From assembly GCA_020747015.1 (NCBI GenBank), contig JAGTJM010000007.1, positions 124,001 through 188,000 on the forward strand: a stretch of 64,000 nt of DNA. Reading direction: 5' to 3'. A program made the translations under genes and the position numbers. This DNA is from Pyrenochaeta sp. MPI-SDFR-AT-0127. Taxonomy: Eukaryota; Ascomycota; Dothideomycetes; Pleosporales; Cucurbitariaceae. The notes under the pieces were generated by a model, which saw nothing but the letters and a program-made list of their open reading frames with translations, did not search any database and was not told the DNA's origin. How positions within the stretch are numbered: position 1 is the first letter of the stretch; each line of letters opens with the position of its first letter. Positions 25,201 through 37,855 of this stretch are shown in pieces.

Positions 25201-27022
25201 CCCCCTCAGATTGCTGGACTAGGTGTTCGATAGCTGCCGGCCCTGGATGTCCCATGCGTTTATGCCAGCGCATCGCATCAGCTTTCTGTGGTGCTCGCTT
25301 TGATCGAGAATTGATTGTTCTTGTGTGAAAGGCTGCCTGGATTTCGTCTTGTTGCTCGAGTATCCATTGTCCATGTGCTTCTTTTAGGCATGCGATCGTT
25401 GAGTCGTCTCGCCTCTTGAGAGTTGTAGGCTCATTCTTATTGTCCCACCACACGCCCTGTTGTCTAAGCAATCTGAATGAGACTAGATTGCATAGGATCT
25501 CTGGACACCATGCCACATCATTCAGCACGAGCCTTGTTGGTCCATATGGCCCTCTTAGGTTGAGCCACACTGTTCCATATCCTTGTATCCAAATTCGTGT
25601 GTTCCCAGCCAGTATGCAATCTGCCGTAACGGGAGGACGCAGGCTTCGAAGTCGAGTTCGGTCGTTCGTGACGTGGATCGTCGAGCCCGAATCAAGGATA
25701 AAGGAGTGCCGTAGTGGGTAGTCTAAATGCTCGGCTTGGAAAGATGCAGCAATGAACGCAGCATTGATTGTTGTAATTTTCCGACCTTCAAGTCAGTCAG
25801 TAGATATCTCAGGTGTAGGAGTATGAGAGTTCTTGAAGCTTGGTGTTTGTGTTCGTTGTCTTTTTAATGCCCTTACTTATTCCTGTACATCAGGATCGTA
25901 TTGTAGGCGTAGCTTTACCAGCTCTGATATTAATTCCCTCGGCTTGAACCAGTCTGGGGCATTGTCATCATCAATATAGAGGCAGTTAGCAAGAAGATGG
26001 CGTAGTCCACAAGCAGGGCATTTTGTGCCTCCAGCTGCCGCTTTATCCCGATTCTGAGACTGCTTGGATATGGTCGAATGACCAGCTGGGCGTTTTTTTG
26101 ACGAGGACTTCCTCCTTGACCCCTGTTTAGGTTGGTCAGATGATGCGCTATCGGGCACGAGAGAGGCGTCCCTGTCTGTGTCCTGGGTGGATTCACCACT
26201 GCCAGCGAGATATGAAGCTTCACTTGCAGCAAAAGCGCCCTTCTGCTATCTCCCTTTTGGGTAGTATAAGCTCATATGATCTCGGAAGCGTTTCATCATT
26301 TCTTTTCGATTCATTCCTGGCTCGCGTCTTCCTTGGTCTTGGAATAATGGCACCCAGTTAGGGCTGACCTTGCTGACTGCGTTCAGGAAGTCTTGTATTA
26401 CATGATTGAGTTTTTGGACTTCTCCAATTTCTTCAGTCTCTGCGATAGTTGCTGCGTGATCGTACTCAGTCAGCCAGCTGTCCCAATGTGTTGGTTGTCT
26501 CATTGGCTTTAAGGCTGCAATGTATCGATCCCGAGCGCGCAGTTGCTCTTCCTCATCGTCGATGCCGACAGTGCTCTTCAAAGTAGCTACCCATTCTCGG
26601 ATTGAGAGCTTTGGTCTGCAGCACGTCTTCTTTAGGTGGACAGAGACTGTTGCTCGAATGTAGACCGACAGCTTGTCTAACCTTGCATCTTCGTCTTTGT
26701 AGTTTGTTGCTGCAACTTTGTAGGAGTCAAGTCGCGTCTTGTAGTAATCAACATCAGTTTTGAATGCGGTTTGTCCACCGTTAGTCAAATCAGATGGATT
26801 TGCTGGAGGCCGGTCTCCAATCGCCGCGCGTTTCTCGTACATTTCGATGTTTGGCTCGGTCGGAGGGGTCGGCTCTGTCTTCGGCACAGCATCGCTTGTA
26901 GGGTCGACAAGGTGCCAAACTCTAAGTGATAGGCATCTGGCTTCTAGCTGCTCGTACCAAGGCTTCCAGCTCATATAATCTGTGAGGATAATGTCGGAAT
27001 CGCGGTTTATTGGTTGCGCCAT
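22286..27022 (-). pseudogene. Copia-1 gag-pol polyprotein, one frame with four in-frame stops
   Basis: All open segments lie in a single frame from the ATG at 27022 to the stop at 22286, about 1578 codons, interrupted by TAG 26248-26246, TAA 25879-25877, TGA 25795-25793 and TAA 24793-24791. Each could arise from CAG, CAA or CGA by one C-to-T change. Gag is followed by a zinc-knuckle-like CPACGLRHLLANC near 26040. Then come the aspartic protease ILDSGST, the integrase zinc region (KRMGHPG..CDACGRAK) and the core with ECDGE and, after the stop, NGGAERSGG. Reverse transcriptase has FYVDDIIL, and Copia RNase H has TTSTTEAELLALSQ and the IQCDNTQTIRLI block. The final 817-codon segment (22286-24739) keeps RT and RNase H intact. 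As written the polyprotein cannot be made whole without readthrough or help from another copy. Confidence 0.93.
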
Positions 27023-27059
27023 TGCTCTCGCGTAAGGTTGAGGCAGTGAGACTCTTAAT

Positions 27060-27276
27060 TGTTAGATAAAATGCTGAAATGCGTTTTGCAGAAATTAATC
27101 ATTGCGATGATGGATTGTGTGTTGATCATCATTCTATCTCTTGTTGAGTTGTGTCTCCTGCTTTCTTCTATAGCTCCTCTGCTTCCGGAGGTTCCGTAGA
27201 TTAGCAATAGTTATCGGTCCTACTCTTTATCACTCTTTCCTATGTAGTACTTCTGAGCTTCTCCTTATATCTGACA
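27060..27276 (-). repeat. Copia-1 5' LTR (right copy)
   Basis: 217 bp, same sequence as 21966-22182 by eye. Read on the minus strand it begins TGTCAG and ends CTAACA, followed by a 37-bp leader before the gag ATG. The leader start ATTAAGAGTCTC does not match the initiator-tRNA primer site used by the second Copia family here; the primer is unidentified. Confidence 0.93.
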
Positions 27277-27281
27277 CTTCT

Positions 27282-27907
27282 ATAGTTTAGGAGGAAAGTA
27301 GATCTTATTATTCTAAGCTTTAAGTAATCTAGTTTAATTAGATAAGCTTAAATTTTATTCTCTTTATTCCTAGTAGTTAGGATATAATAGAACTTCTCTA
27401 GTATTTCTATAGAATTACTTTAATCTTTATTATTAAAGGATATACTACCTTAGATTATATTAACCTCTTATTAGCTATAGGCTGCCTATACTATATTTAG
27501 GCTAATATAGTAAAAGTATATTAAGTCTCCTAGTCTTATATACTTTATATAGTATAGATATAAAATTAGATAAGGCTCTTATTATAATACTATATAATAT
27601 AAGTAGTATTATAGATCTCCTTAGATAAGTTACTATAAGATTAAGTAGTATATAGTTTACTCTTAACTAAGATTAGCTTTCTTCTTTAATTTTATAAGTA
27701 TAGTAGCTATATATCTAAAAGGTATAGTTTATAGTATCTACTAGTTCTAGGTCTTTCTATATCTAACTAAAGATATTAGGAATGGTAATCTATATATTCT
27801 ATAAGCCTACTATAAACTTCTCTATATTTATTACCTTAGTAAAGCTATCCTAGTTAATTTAAGGCTGTACTCTAGTTAGTTAGTATTAGTAGCTTATAAG
27901 ATTATTA
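27282..27907. other. TA-rich RIP-type block
   Basis: TA-rich sequence continuing the block interrupted by Copia-1. No gene or repeat boundary is seen until the pogo terminus at about 27908. Confidence 0.6.
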
Positions 27908-29155
27908 ACGTGAATCACCACCGAAATGCGCACCCCACCGAAATACGCACTTTGTTAAGGTTTGCAACTTTGCACACAAATAACTTAACACTACAACAAG
28001 CTATTATAGTGTATAGTAGCTTAAATTAATCCTCTATATCTACTGTATCTTTCTTGCATATGCGCTTATTATGTCCTGCCTCGCCACACCTCTTGCAGCG
28101 CCGAATACTCCCTTTACTAGCACCTGTTCGGACCTTCTCCTTAAGCCTCTCTGCCTTAAATTGTGTCTTAACGTCCCTTTCAGCAATTAATTCCTCTGCC
28201 TCTGCTCTTAATAGGGTCCCTCCCAGCTAGATCCGCTTCTTCTTGCGTGATTTACGTTCAGAAGCAGCCTTATTTACCTGCTTAAGGCTAACTACCCTAG
28301 CTTCTAGTAACGTGTTTAAGTGCACCTTTAAAGTTGACCCTTTTTAAGACTGTAACACTATCTTAATAATAGAACTAGGTGAGGAACTCTTATAGTCTCG
28401 AATTCTCTTAATAATTAGCGTGGTTTGGGCCTCTATCTCCCACGCGCTGCTTAGTATTTTAGGTTACTAGGTAGTAGGCCCTAGTAGAGGTAGCGTCGAC
28501 GAGTAAGGCTTTACGTTAAGCTTCGACAGCACCACCTCTGGACAGTGTAGGACTAAGCTAGTTACTCGGAAGCTTAATAAGATATTCTCCTTTAAGAACG
28601 AGCTCTTAAACACCTACTTAAAGGAAGCTAGGAACGCTTTCTTATTAATATGCTTAACGTAGCTGTCTGCCAAGACTCGGATCTCACGACTGTATACCCG
28701 CTTTAACGGCGAAAAACAACCTACATCTAGTGGCTGCAGGATATGGGAGGCGTGTGGAGGCATACAGAGAGTGATAATCTTATTCTTCTCGTACAGATCC
28801 TGGAAAGCGAGCGACTTATGGCTCTCGTGGCCATTAATAATAAGTAGCACATAGCTACCCACCTGACGGCCTTCTGTATGCTGGATAAAGTGCTGCAGCC
28901 AGGCGATACTAAGCTCGTTAGTAGTCCAGCCGTTGTTGCTAAGACCTATACGCCAATCTTTACCTAGATCAGGTAGCCACGACCTATCGTGGTTCTTGGC
29001 TTTAAAGATAAAGAATGGTGGAATTGTCTAGCCCTTTACGTTGATACCAGTAATTAATGTCACCCACTTATAGTTACTAGGTTGGATCCCTAGTGGTTTT
29101 AGACGTCTCTCAGACGCGGTTACCACCTTAATGGACCCTCCAACACCTAGGGTGG
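27908..29155 (-). pseudogene. pogo/Fot1-type transposase relic, N-terminal half missing, partly RIP-mutated
   Basis: Read on the minus strand, the segment from about 29155 to the stop at 28028-28026 aligns with residues from about 180 to the end of the intact transposase at 44019: KVVTASERR, then NNGWTTNELSIAWLQHF, the DDE-core block IINGHESH (the Asp of the usual DGHESH is Asn here), CMPPHASHILQPLDVGCFSPL, and near the end a zinc knuckle RCGEAGHNKRICKK. Several stops and TA-rich changes break it. Downstream, 27908-27960 carries the repeated half-units CCGAAATGCGCAC and CCGAAATACGCAC, probably the 3' terminal repeat, with TA before it. The 5' end and left half are absent. The missing catalytic Asp and the stops make it inactive. 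Confidence 0.82.
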
Positions 29156-29835
29156 CCGATGGGTAGGGGTTGGGTTACCCCGCGGGTTACCTCTTATTTT
29201 AGCTATAACTTTCCTAGATTATAACGTAATTTAATAACTTTTAGCTTATTTTATAGATCTAATCTATATCTATAACTTTTATATATAAAATTTCTTTTTA
29301 AAAAAATAATTACGTAAGTTATTAAGGTTTTAAAGCGTGGGTACTAGTGGCCTAATTAAGTGGGTATCGAAAAATGGGTATTGAAATAACTGACGTAATA
29401 AAAGATATATTACGTAATTAAAATTCTAGATTTATAGATCTAGCTAATAGCTATAAAATAAACTAAAATTTACCTAATTTGGACTAGTATTGATAGAGGA
29501 ATAAATAAAAGAAAGATTAGGGGGTATACCTACCCAACCAGCCTATAATAAATATTATATAGAAATAGGGATATATACGCGTTCCTATAGGAGGGAAGAG
29601 TTCTACTTAGGTAGTATTAGACTTATCTCTAATACTATCCTAAATAGGCCCTATCACCCCTATTTCTCTATATATAAGTATAGCTCTTTAGTAGTAGATA
29701 GTAGGATAAGTTCTTCTTATCCTTCTATATTAGACCTATAGGAATAAAGGTATTCTTAGTTATCTACTATAGTATATACTCCTATATACCTTTAAGTTAT
29801 ACTTAGATCTATTTTAAAACCCTTTAGTACCTATA
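29156..29835. other. TA-rich block with possible decayed inverted-repeat element
   Basis: Left edge carries TGGGTAGGGGTTGGGTTACC at about 29160-29179 and right edge GGGGGTATACCTACCCAACC at about 29519-29538, which could be diverged inverted ends of one element. Inside, GTGGGTA-type units at about 29337-29380 match 47740-47790. The rest, to the LTR at 29836, is RIP-type sequence without genes. The element interpretation is weak. Confidence 0.35.
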
Positions 29836-30443
29836 TTTATAAAGTTTAGATACTTAAGATACTTAAACTATCTAAGCTTATTTTCTTTATTTAATTACGT
29901 AAGCTATATTAGAGCTTAGGTAATAAAACTTAGTACGATTTACTCGCCTGTAAAATCTAATTAGATTAATATATAATTTATTATTCTAGCGTTACTATTA
30001 AGCGAGATATTAAGGAAAAGGCTTAACTCTAAGCTTAAGCCTTAAAGCTGTTGCTTGCAGAATAAGCTCCTGTTTGCGGAAGTTACTTTCCTTTATTCTT
30101 TATTTACTATTTTCAGCTAGAAATAAAGGGACTAATAATAATAATAAACTGTTTGCAGTAACTATATACGCAAACAGTTATTATAAAGAAAACTCTGTCT
30201 AGTCTAGTAAGACCTAGACTTCTATATTTTATCTATAATAATAGCCTGTACCTCTTGTCTAAAATCTGTACCTAGCAAATAATCTATTCTATCCTACCTA
30301 CCTTCTATCTAAAATATCTTTCTACTTATATAAGTAATCTTTATTATTATCCTAAGAGCTAAGCCGCTGCTAGCCTATCTAGGTCACTAGGCTATTCTAT
30401 TTATTAAAGAAAGTTACTTCCTCCTCTCCCTACTTTCTTTACA
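29836..30443 (+). repeat. Copia-2 LTR 1
   Basis: 608 bp ending TTTCTTTACA. It begins TTTATAAAG where LTR 2 and LTR 3 begin TGTATAAAG, so the terminal TG has become TT or the junction is slightly displaced. An internal inverted pair CTGTTTGC..GCAAACAG is present in all three copies. Confidence 0.88.
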
Positions 30444-30458
30444 GGTTATGAGCCCGGA
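30444..30458 (+). other. Copia-2 primer binding site (unit 1)
   Basis: GGTTATGAGCCC directly follows the LTR end. Its reverse complement, GGGCTCATAACC, is the anticodon stem-loop sequence of eukaryotic initiator tRNA-Met. This indicates priming from a half-tRNA, as in Drosophila copia, rather than from the tRNA 3' end. Confidence 0.85.
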
Positions 30459-31429
30459 GGCTTATAAGCTCTAAGGAACTTTATATATTTTATTACTTTA
30501 GTAAGCTTATATAAGCTACTAAGTAGTAAAAGGAAAAGAGTTATTTAACTCTATTATATCTATTACTTCCTAGTATAGATAATACTTTTATACTACTAGT
30601 ATATTAGTTATTTATTAGCTTTTAAGCTATTTAGAGACGCGTAGGCTCTATTTAGTTAGCTTTTAGAAACTAGTATATATAGAGTTTAGAAGGATAAAAG
30701 CTATAGTTTTATTCTATTAGCTTCGGATAGAAGAAACTCGAGTACTCTATCTTAGCTCTTAGATTTATAAAAACAGTATAGCTTAAGGCTTATCTAGTCT
30801 TAGTCCCTACTCGCTCTTCTCTTAGGAATAAGAGGTATTATTTTATATTTAACTAGTTATTTACTAGTTATTTATATTATATAAGAGTCTATCTAAAGAT
30901 TATCCCTAGAGGAAGGTGTAAAGACCTGTCTTTAGAATTATTAAGAGTAAACTAGCTAGCGTCTTTAGTAAGCTTTATTTATAAAGTTACTATCGAAACG
31001 AAAAATATAACGCCTCTCTACCTAATATATATTACTATATATATTATTATTTTAAGTAAGAACTATAGGAAATAGTCTTACTATTTTATAGTTATAAGAG
31101 CTATAATAGCCGTACTATATATTATAACTTATAAGGTTTTCTTTTATAAGACCTAAGGAATATTTCCTTAAGAGCCTTAAGAAATCTAGTTATAAATAAA
31201 TTATTATAGGCTTAGTAATACTACTAGCTCTATATAAAGACCTAGGATCTAAAATATAACTTTATATTAGTTATATCCTAGGCTAAGAAGTTAGTACTAG
31301 CTATATTAGGCTAGTATTTAATTTTTTATAAAAATCTAAAATAACTCTAATTCCTTAAAGAGGAGTTATAAGACGTTATCCTTAAATAATATCTATTTTT
31401 TAAGCTATAACTATCTTTATAGTCAAAAA

Positions 31430-34400
31430 ATGGATAATATATTTAAGATTCCTAAGCTAAAAGGCTCTTCTAATTTTGATATTTGGTCTATTAGAATAGA
31501 AGCTCTATTAGTTAAGGAGGGATATCTAGATATAGTTAATCAGGACTATACTCTAAATATAGATGATAACGATTTAGATTTATTAGCAGTTAGAGCTAAT
31601 AAGGCTACTGCTTTTATTAAATTGTCCTTAGAGGACGGCCCTTTATTACAGGTTAGATTTGAAACTAATCCTTATTTATTATGGAATAGTCTAGAAAACC
31701 TATATAAAGCTAAAGGCTTTAGTAGTGATTTCCTTATTTGTAAGGATCTAATAAATACTACTATAAATACTTATAAAGGAAACTTAGAATTATATCTAAA
31801 CGCCTTTAAAAGAATACTTAATAACCTTAAATCTAAGGCTATTAACCTACCTAATAAGTTTCTAATAGCTTTATTATTAAATAACTTAAATAAAGACTAC
31901 GATTACGTAGTAGCTATTATAACTCAAACTATTAGGCTAGACGATAGTACACTAGAAATTGACGATATTATATCTCAGTTATTAGATGAGTCTAGAAGGC
32001 TTAGTTCTATAAAATCTAGTAATACTAGCTATTATACTAATAAAAGTATTAGTTATAATAATAGCTATAATACTAGTAAAAATACTAGTAATAATAAAAA
32101 AGGCAGTTACTATAGTAACGATATAGAGATGTCTATGCAGACTAATAGTAGTAAAAATAATAAACCTCCTAAAAATACTATTAAAAGCTGTAAATTCTGC
32201 TATAAGCAAGGACATTTAGAAAATAACTGCTATAAAAAATACCCAGAACTAAGAACTAGTTATAATACTAAAAATAAGAGTATTAATAATACTAGTAAAA
32301 TATACTAAGTACTAGTTTAAATAATAAATATAAAACTAGTACTATAGACTTTATCTTAGATTCTGGAGCTACTATACACACTAGTTATATAAAAGAGCTA
32401 TTTACTAGTATTAGACCTACTAATATATCTATTAAGTGGGGTAATACTAATAATACTATTAAAGCTAGTGGTATAGGAGATATAGACGTCTATTTTACTA
32501 GTACTAAGAAAGTAGTAAAACTAAAAGACGTTCTATTTATTCCTAGCCTAGGAGTTAACTTATTAAGTCTTAGTCTCATAACTAAGAAAGATTATAAGTT
32601 ATCTTTTAATAAAGATAGTTGCTTTATCTATACGCCTAATAATACTTTATTAACTAAGGGTAGTTATAAAGAAGGCGTTAGTATTTTTAGTACTATAAGT
32701 ACTAAGACTATTAACTATAATTATAATAATCCCTCTAGGATTATTAATACTATCCTAAATATAGAGGATAGTAAGAATAATAGTAAAGCTATAAGCCTAG
32801 AGGATATTAATAATCCTAGTAGTTCTATAATTCCTACTAGTAATAAGGAAATAGTATATAATAAAAATACTATAGAACTTATACATAATAGGCTAGGACA
32901 TATTAGTCTAAAAGCTATAAAACAGCTTCTTAATAAGACTAAAGGAGTAGATCTAGATCTAAAAGATATAGAGACTGCTAGAGTTTCCTTAGATAATTGC
33001 TTAGTCTGTATTAAGGCTAAGCTAACTAAGAATATAAATAAAGAACCTAGTACTAAAGTCTTAGGCTATCTAGATCTAATCTATATAGATATAGGAGGAC
33101 CTATAACTCCTAGAACTTTTAGAGGTTATAAATACTATATAACTTTTAGAGATAGTTATACTAAGTACTTAGTCGTTAAGCTTCTTAAAACTAGAAAGAA
33201 TACTAGAGAAGTTATAGAAAGTACTATAGTAGAACTAGAACTAGAGGCTATAAATAATAGTAATAACCCTAATATAAATAATAACTTTAATAATAATAAA
33301 GTTAAGGCTCTACAGCTAGATAACGAATTTAAATCTAAAGATTTAGATAGTTATTTATCTAATAAAGGGATAGAAACTAGATATTCTGCGCCTTATACTC
33401 CTGAACAAAATGGAGCTGCAGAAATTATTAATAGAGTACTACTAAATAAAGTTAGAGCTCTATTAATAACTAGTAATTTACCTAATAATTTATGGGGAGA
33501 AGCTATCTTAACAGCTACTTATCTATATAATAGAACTCCTAGTAGTTCTATTAGTTTTAATACCCCTTATTATTTAAAATATAAAGAACTACCTAATCTA
33601 AGTAACCTTAGAATTTGGGGATCTTTAACTTATTATAAGGAACCTATTAATCTCCTTAAGAAACTAGATAATAGAGCTATACCTTACTATCTAATAGGCT
33701 ATAAAGGCTCTAATATCTATAAACTATATAATTCTAGCTCTAATAAGTTTATCTACGCTAGAGATTGTAAAATTATAGAGGGCTACTACTATAAGCAAAA
33801 TAATAGTAGTAATATAAATAAGATTTTTACTAAACTAGAGGATCTAAGACTAGGTTCTAATATAGATAAGATAACTAAATCTATAGAACCTAATAGCCTA
33901 GAACCTAGTAATCTAGAAACTAGTAATCTAGATAATAATATAGATCTAATTAACTCTGAGGAATCTGAAGACGAGTTAGTTAAGACTATAAGTAAACCTA
34001 GAAAAATCTTTAAGCCTCTAAATCCTAAAGTAATAGAAGATAATTATTCAGAAGACGAATTAGCAAATAATACTTCTATTATTAAGGATAACTATAGTAT
34101 TTTAAGTACTTCTATTATAATAGAAGATACTAATACTAATATTATAAATAATAACTTACGAGAGACTATAACTAATAGTTCTAGTAAAGTAGATATTTAT
34201 AATAATACTATCCTAAAGTATATATTAAATATATACGATAATACTATTTTAGAACCTACTAGTTTTAAGGAGGTATTATTAAGAAAAGATAAAGATCTCT
34301 ATCTAAAAGCTATGTACTTAGAAGTAGACGATCTACTTAATAATAATACTTGGAAACTAGTAACTAGGCCTAATAATATAGCTGATAAAGCTATTTTAAG

Positions 34401-36043
34401 AGGTAGATGGGTCCTAAATAAAAATATAACCTAGATAATACTATTAAAAAGTATAAGGCTAGGTGGGTAGCTAAAGGCTTTCTACAACGATATAATATAA
34501 ATTATAAAGAAACCTTTGCTTCTACTAGTAAACCTAGTATTATTAGATTATTATTGTCTATTTTTTGCTATCTAGATTGGGAAATATATGCCTGGGATAT
34601 AAAACAGGCCTTTCCTAATGCAGATATAGATAATAATAATATATATATACAACTACCTATAGGCTTAGAAAACTATATCCTAGATAAGTTTCTAGATAGT
34701 AAAGATCTTAAAGATAAAGAACTACTAGAAGCTATCTATCTAGCTAAACAAACTAAGAACTATAATACTATAGTTTGTAATCTAAATAAAGCACTATATG
34801 GTTTAAAACAAGCTAGTAGACAGTGGCAGCTATTTTTAACTAAAATCTTAGAAGACTTAGGTTTTAGTAGTTTAAAAATAGATAATAGTATTTTTATTCA
34901 TAATACTAGCCCTATTATACTAGCTACACACGTTGACGATATACTAGTATTTAGTAAAGATATAGATCTAGCTAATAGACTATATAAAAACCTAACTAGT
35001 ATATCTAAATTAGCTGTTAGTAATCTAGGAGAAATAAAACAGTTCTTAGGCGTTGAAATAATTAGAGATAGATCTAAGAAATCTATAATTATAACGCAAA
35101 GAAGCTTTATTTCTAAGATTCTAGCTAAATATAATAAACTAGATAATAAAGATAAAGATCTACCTATACCTCTAGGTATTAAACTATCTAAAAATCTAGA
35201 AACTAGTAAACTAGAAGATATTAATAGATACCAACAAGAACTAGGATCTCTTATCTATCTTACTATTTTTACTAGGCCAGATCTAGTACAATCTATTAAT
35301 TATTTAGCTCGTTTTATGTCTAATCCTAGCGTAGAACACTATAAATATTTAAATAATATTTGGAGCTATCTATTAAAAACTAGATACCTAGGTCTAGACT
35401 TAACTCTAGAGCCTATACAACCTGAATCTATTATTAAAACTCAAAATAAAGACTTAATTTATAGTGACTATATAAATAAGACTATTAATAATAAATATAA
35501 CACTATTAATAGTATTAATTTATTAGGAGTTAGCGATTCAGATTGGGGGGGTGATATAGATTCTAGAAAGTCTACTACAGGCAATATATTTTTATTTAAT
35601 AATAATAAAAATAACTATAATAATAGCGTAGCTATTAGCTGGCTATCTAAATTGCAAAAGACAGTAGCTCTTAGTTCTGCAGAAGCTGAATATATAGCTC
35701 TAAAAGAAGCTACTAAAGAATCTTATATTTACAAAATTTTATAAAAGAGCTATTTAATTATAAGTCTATTAATAAATACTCTATATTTAAGAAAGTAAAT
35801 ATAATTAAAACAGATAGTTTATCTGCTATAGAACTAGCTAAAAACCCTATTTATCACGCTAGGACTAAGCACGTAGATATAACCTATCACTTTGTAAGAG
35901 ATAATCTATTAAAAAACAATATAGATCTAGTATATGAGAATACTAGTACTATACTAGCAGATATCCTTACTAAGCCTACTAGTTTACCTAAGTTTTTAGA
36001 CTTTAAAACTAGAATTAATCTTATAAATACTAAGGACTTATAA
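31430..36043 (+). pseudogene. Copia-2 gag-pol, unit 1, broken by three single-base deletions
   Basis: By eye the same as the 1538-codon gene at 37856 except for three one-base shortenings: the A run at 32297-32300 (4 instead of 5), the A run at about 34420-34424 (5 instead of 6) and the T run at 35723-35724 (2 instead of 3). The length, 4614 against 4617 bp, agrees exactly. The first ends the reading frame after 292 codons; RT continues open at 34554-35744. All breaks lie in short homopolymers, so sequencing or polishing errors are a real alternative to true mutation. Otherwise all Copia domains are present as in unit 2. Confidence 0.9.
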
Positions 36044-36253
36044 TTAGTTACTATAAACTTATAAGTTACTAAGTAAATAAGACTAAGGCTTAAGACTAAA
36101 GAAGAAAAACTATAAAAAATAATATTTCCTAGTTTTATAAAGTCTATTACCTTAAACCTTCTATTTAAAAACTATATATAAGTACTAGAGATATAATCTA
36201 GAAACTCTATATATATAAATATTTATAAAAATATTAAGTTATAAGAAATAAGC

Positions 36254-36262
36254 TTAAGGGGG
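36254..36262 (+). other. Copia-2 polypurine tract (unit 1)
   Basis: TTAAGGGGG lies immediately before the TGTATAAAG start of LTR 2, where plus-strand DNA priming occurs. The same tract precedes LTR 3. It fixes the LTR start. Confidence 0.75.
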
Positions 36263-36869
36263 TGTATAAAGTTTAGATACTTAAGATACTTAAACTATCT
36301 AAGCTTATTTTCTTTATTTAATTACGTAAGCTATATTAGAGCTTAGGTAATAAAACTTAGTACGATTTACTCGCCTGTAAAATCTAATTAGATTAATATA
36401 TAATTTTTATTCTAGCGTTACTATTAAGCGAGATATTAAGGAAAAGGCTTAACTCTAAGCTTAAGCCTTAAAGCTGTTGCTTGCAGAATAAGCTCCTGTT
36501 TGCGGAAGTTACTTTCCTTTATTCTTTATTTACTATTTTCAGCTAGAAATAAAGGGACTAATAATAATAATAAACTGTTTGCAGTAACTATATACGCAAA
36601 CAGTTATTATAAAGAAAACTCTGTCTAGTCTAGTAAGACCTAGACTTCTATATTTTATCTATAATAATAGCCTGTACCTCTTGTCTAAAATCTGTACCTA
36701 GCAAATAATCTATTCTATCCTACCTACCTTCTATCTAAAATATCTTTCTACTTATATAAGTAATCTTTATTATTATCCTAAGAGCTAAGCCGCTGCTAGC
36801 CTATCTAGGTCACTAGGCTATTCTATTTATTAAAGAAAGTTACTTCCTCCTCTCCCTACTTTCTTTACA
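36263..36869 (+). repeat. Copia-2 LTR 2 (shared by both units)
   Basis: 607 bp, TGTATAAAG to TTTCTTTACA. It is one base shorter than LTR 1 and LTR 3 near 36403-36411, where an A is missing from ATTTATTATTC. It serves as 3' LTR of unit 1 and 5' LTR of unit 2. Confidence 0.93.
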
Positions 36870-36884
36870 GGTTATGAGCCCGGA
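36870..36884 (+). other. Copia-2 primer binding site (unit 2)
   Basis: GGTTATGAGCCC follows LTR 2 directly and matches the anticodon arm of initiator tRNA-Met, as in unit 1. Confidence 0.85.
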
Positions 36885-37855
36885 GGCTTATAAGCTCTAA
36901 GGAACTTTATATATTTTATTACTTTAGTAAGCTTATATAAGCTACTAAGTAGTAAAAGGAAAAGAGTTATTTAACTCTATTATATCTATTACTTCCTAGT
37001 ATAGATAATACTTTTATACTACTAGTATATTAGTTATTTATTAGCTTTTAAGCTATTTAGAGACGCGTAGGCTCTATTTAGTTAGCTTTTAGAAACTAGT
37101 ATATATAGAGTTTAGAAGGATAAAAGCTATAGTTTTATTCTATTAGCTTCGGATAGAAGAAACTCGAGTACTCTATCTTAGCTCTTAGATTTATAAAAAC
37201 AGTATAGCTTAAGGCTTATCTAGTCTTAGTCCCTACTCGCTCTTCTCTTAGGAATAAGAGGTATTATTTTATATTTAACTAGTTATTTACTAGTTATTTA
37301 TATTATATAAGAGTCTATCTAAAGATTATCCCTAGAGGAAGGTGTAAAGACCTGTCTTTAGAATTATTAAGAGTAAACTAGCTAGCGTCTTTAGTAAGCT
37401 TTATTTATAAAGTTACTATCGAAACGAAAAATATAACGCCTCTCTACCTAATATATATTACTATATATATTATTATTTTAAGTAAGAACTATAGGAAATA
37501 GTCTTACTATTTTATAGTTATAAGAGCTATAATAGCCGTACTATATATTATAACTTATAAGGTTTTCTTTTATAAGACCTAAGGAATATTTCCTTAAGAG
37601 CCTTAAGAAATCTAGTTATAAATAAATTATTATAGGCTTAGTAATACTACTAGCTCTATATAAAGACCTAGGATCTAAAATATAACTTTATATTAGTTAT
37701 ATCCTAGGCTAAGAAGTTAGTACTAGCTATATTAGGCTAGTATTTAATTTTTTATAAAAATCTAAAATAACTCTAATTCCTTAAAGAGGAGTTATAAGAC
37801 GTTATCCTTAAATAATATCTATTTTTTAAGCTATAACTATCTTTATAGTCAAAAA

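Larger units (their letters stand above)
21966..27276 (-). mobile_element. Copia-1: complete Ty1/Copia LTR retrotransposon, 5311 bp
   Basis: Two 217-bp LTRs (21966-22182 and 27060-27276) that look identical by eye bracket a gag-pol region read on the minus strand. CTTCT is present on both outer sides (21961-21965 and 27277-27281), a perfect target-site duplication. On the minus strand the 3' LTR is preceded by a purine-rich tract (GCTGAGGGGGTG, about 22183-22194). The element sits inside RIP-type DNA but is itself GC-balanced, so it arrived after the surroundings were mutated. The domain order protease, integrase, RT, RNase H identifies Ty1/Copia. Its polyprotein carries four in-frame stops (see gag-pol entry). 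Confidence 0.95.
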
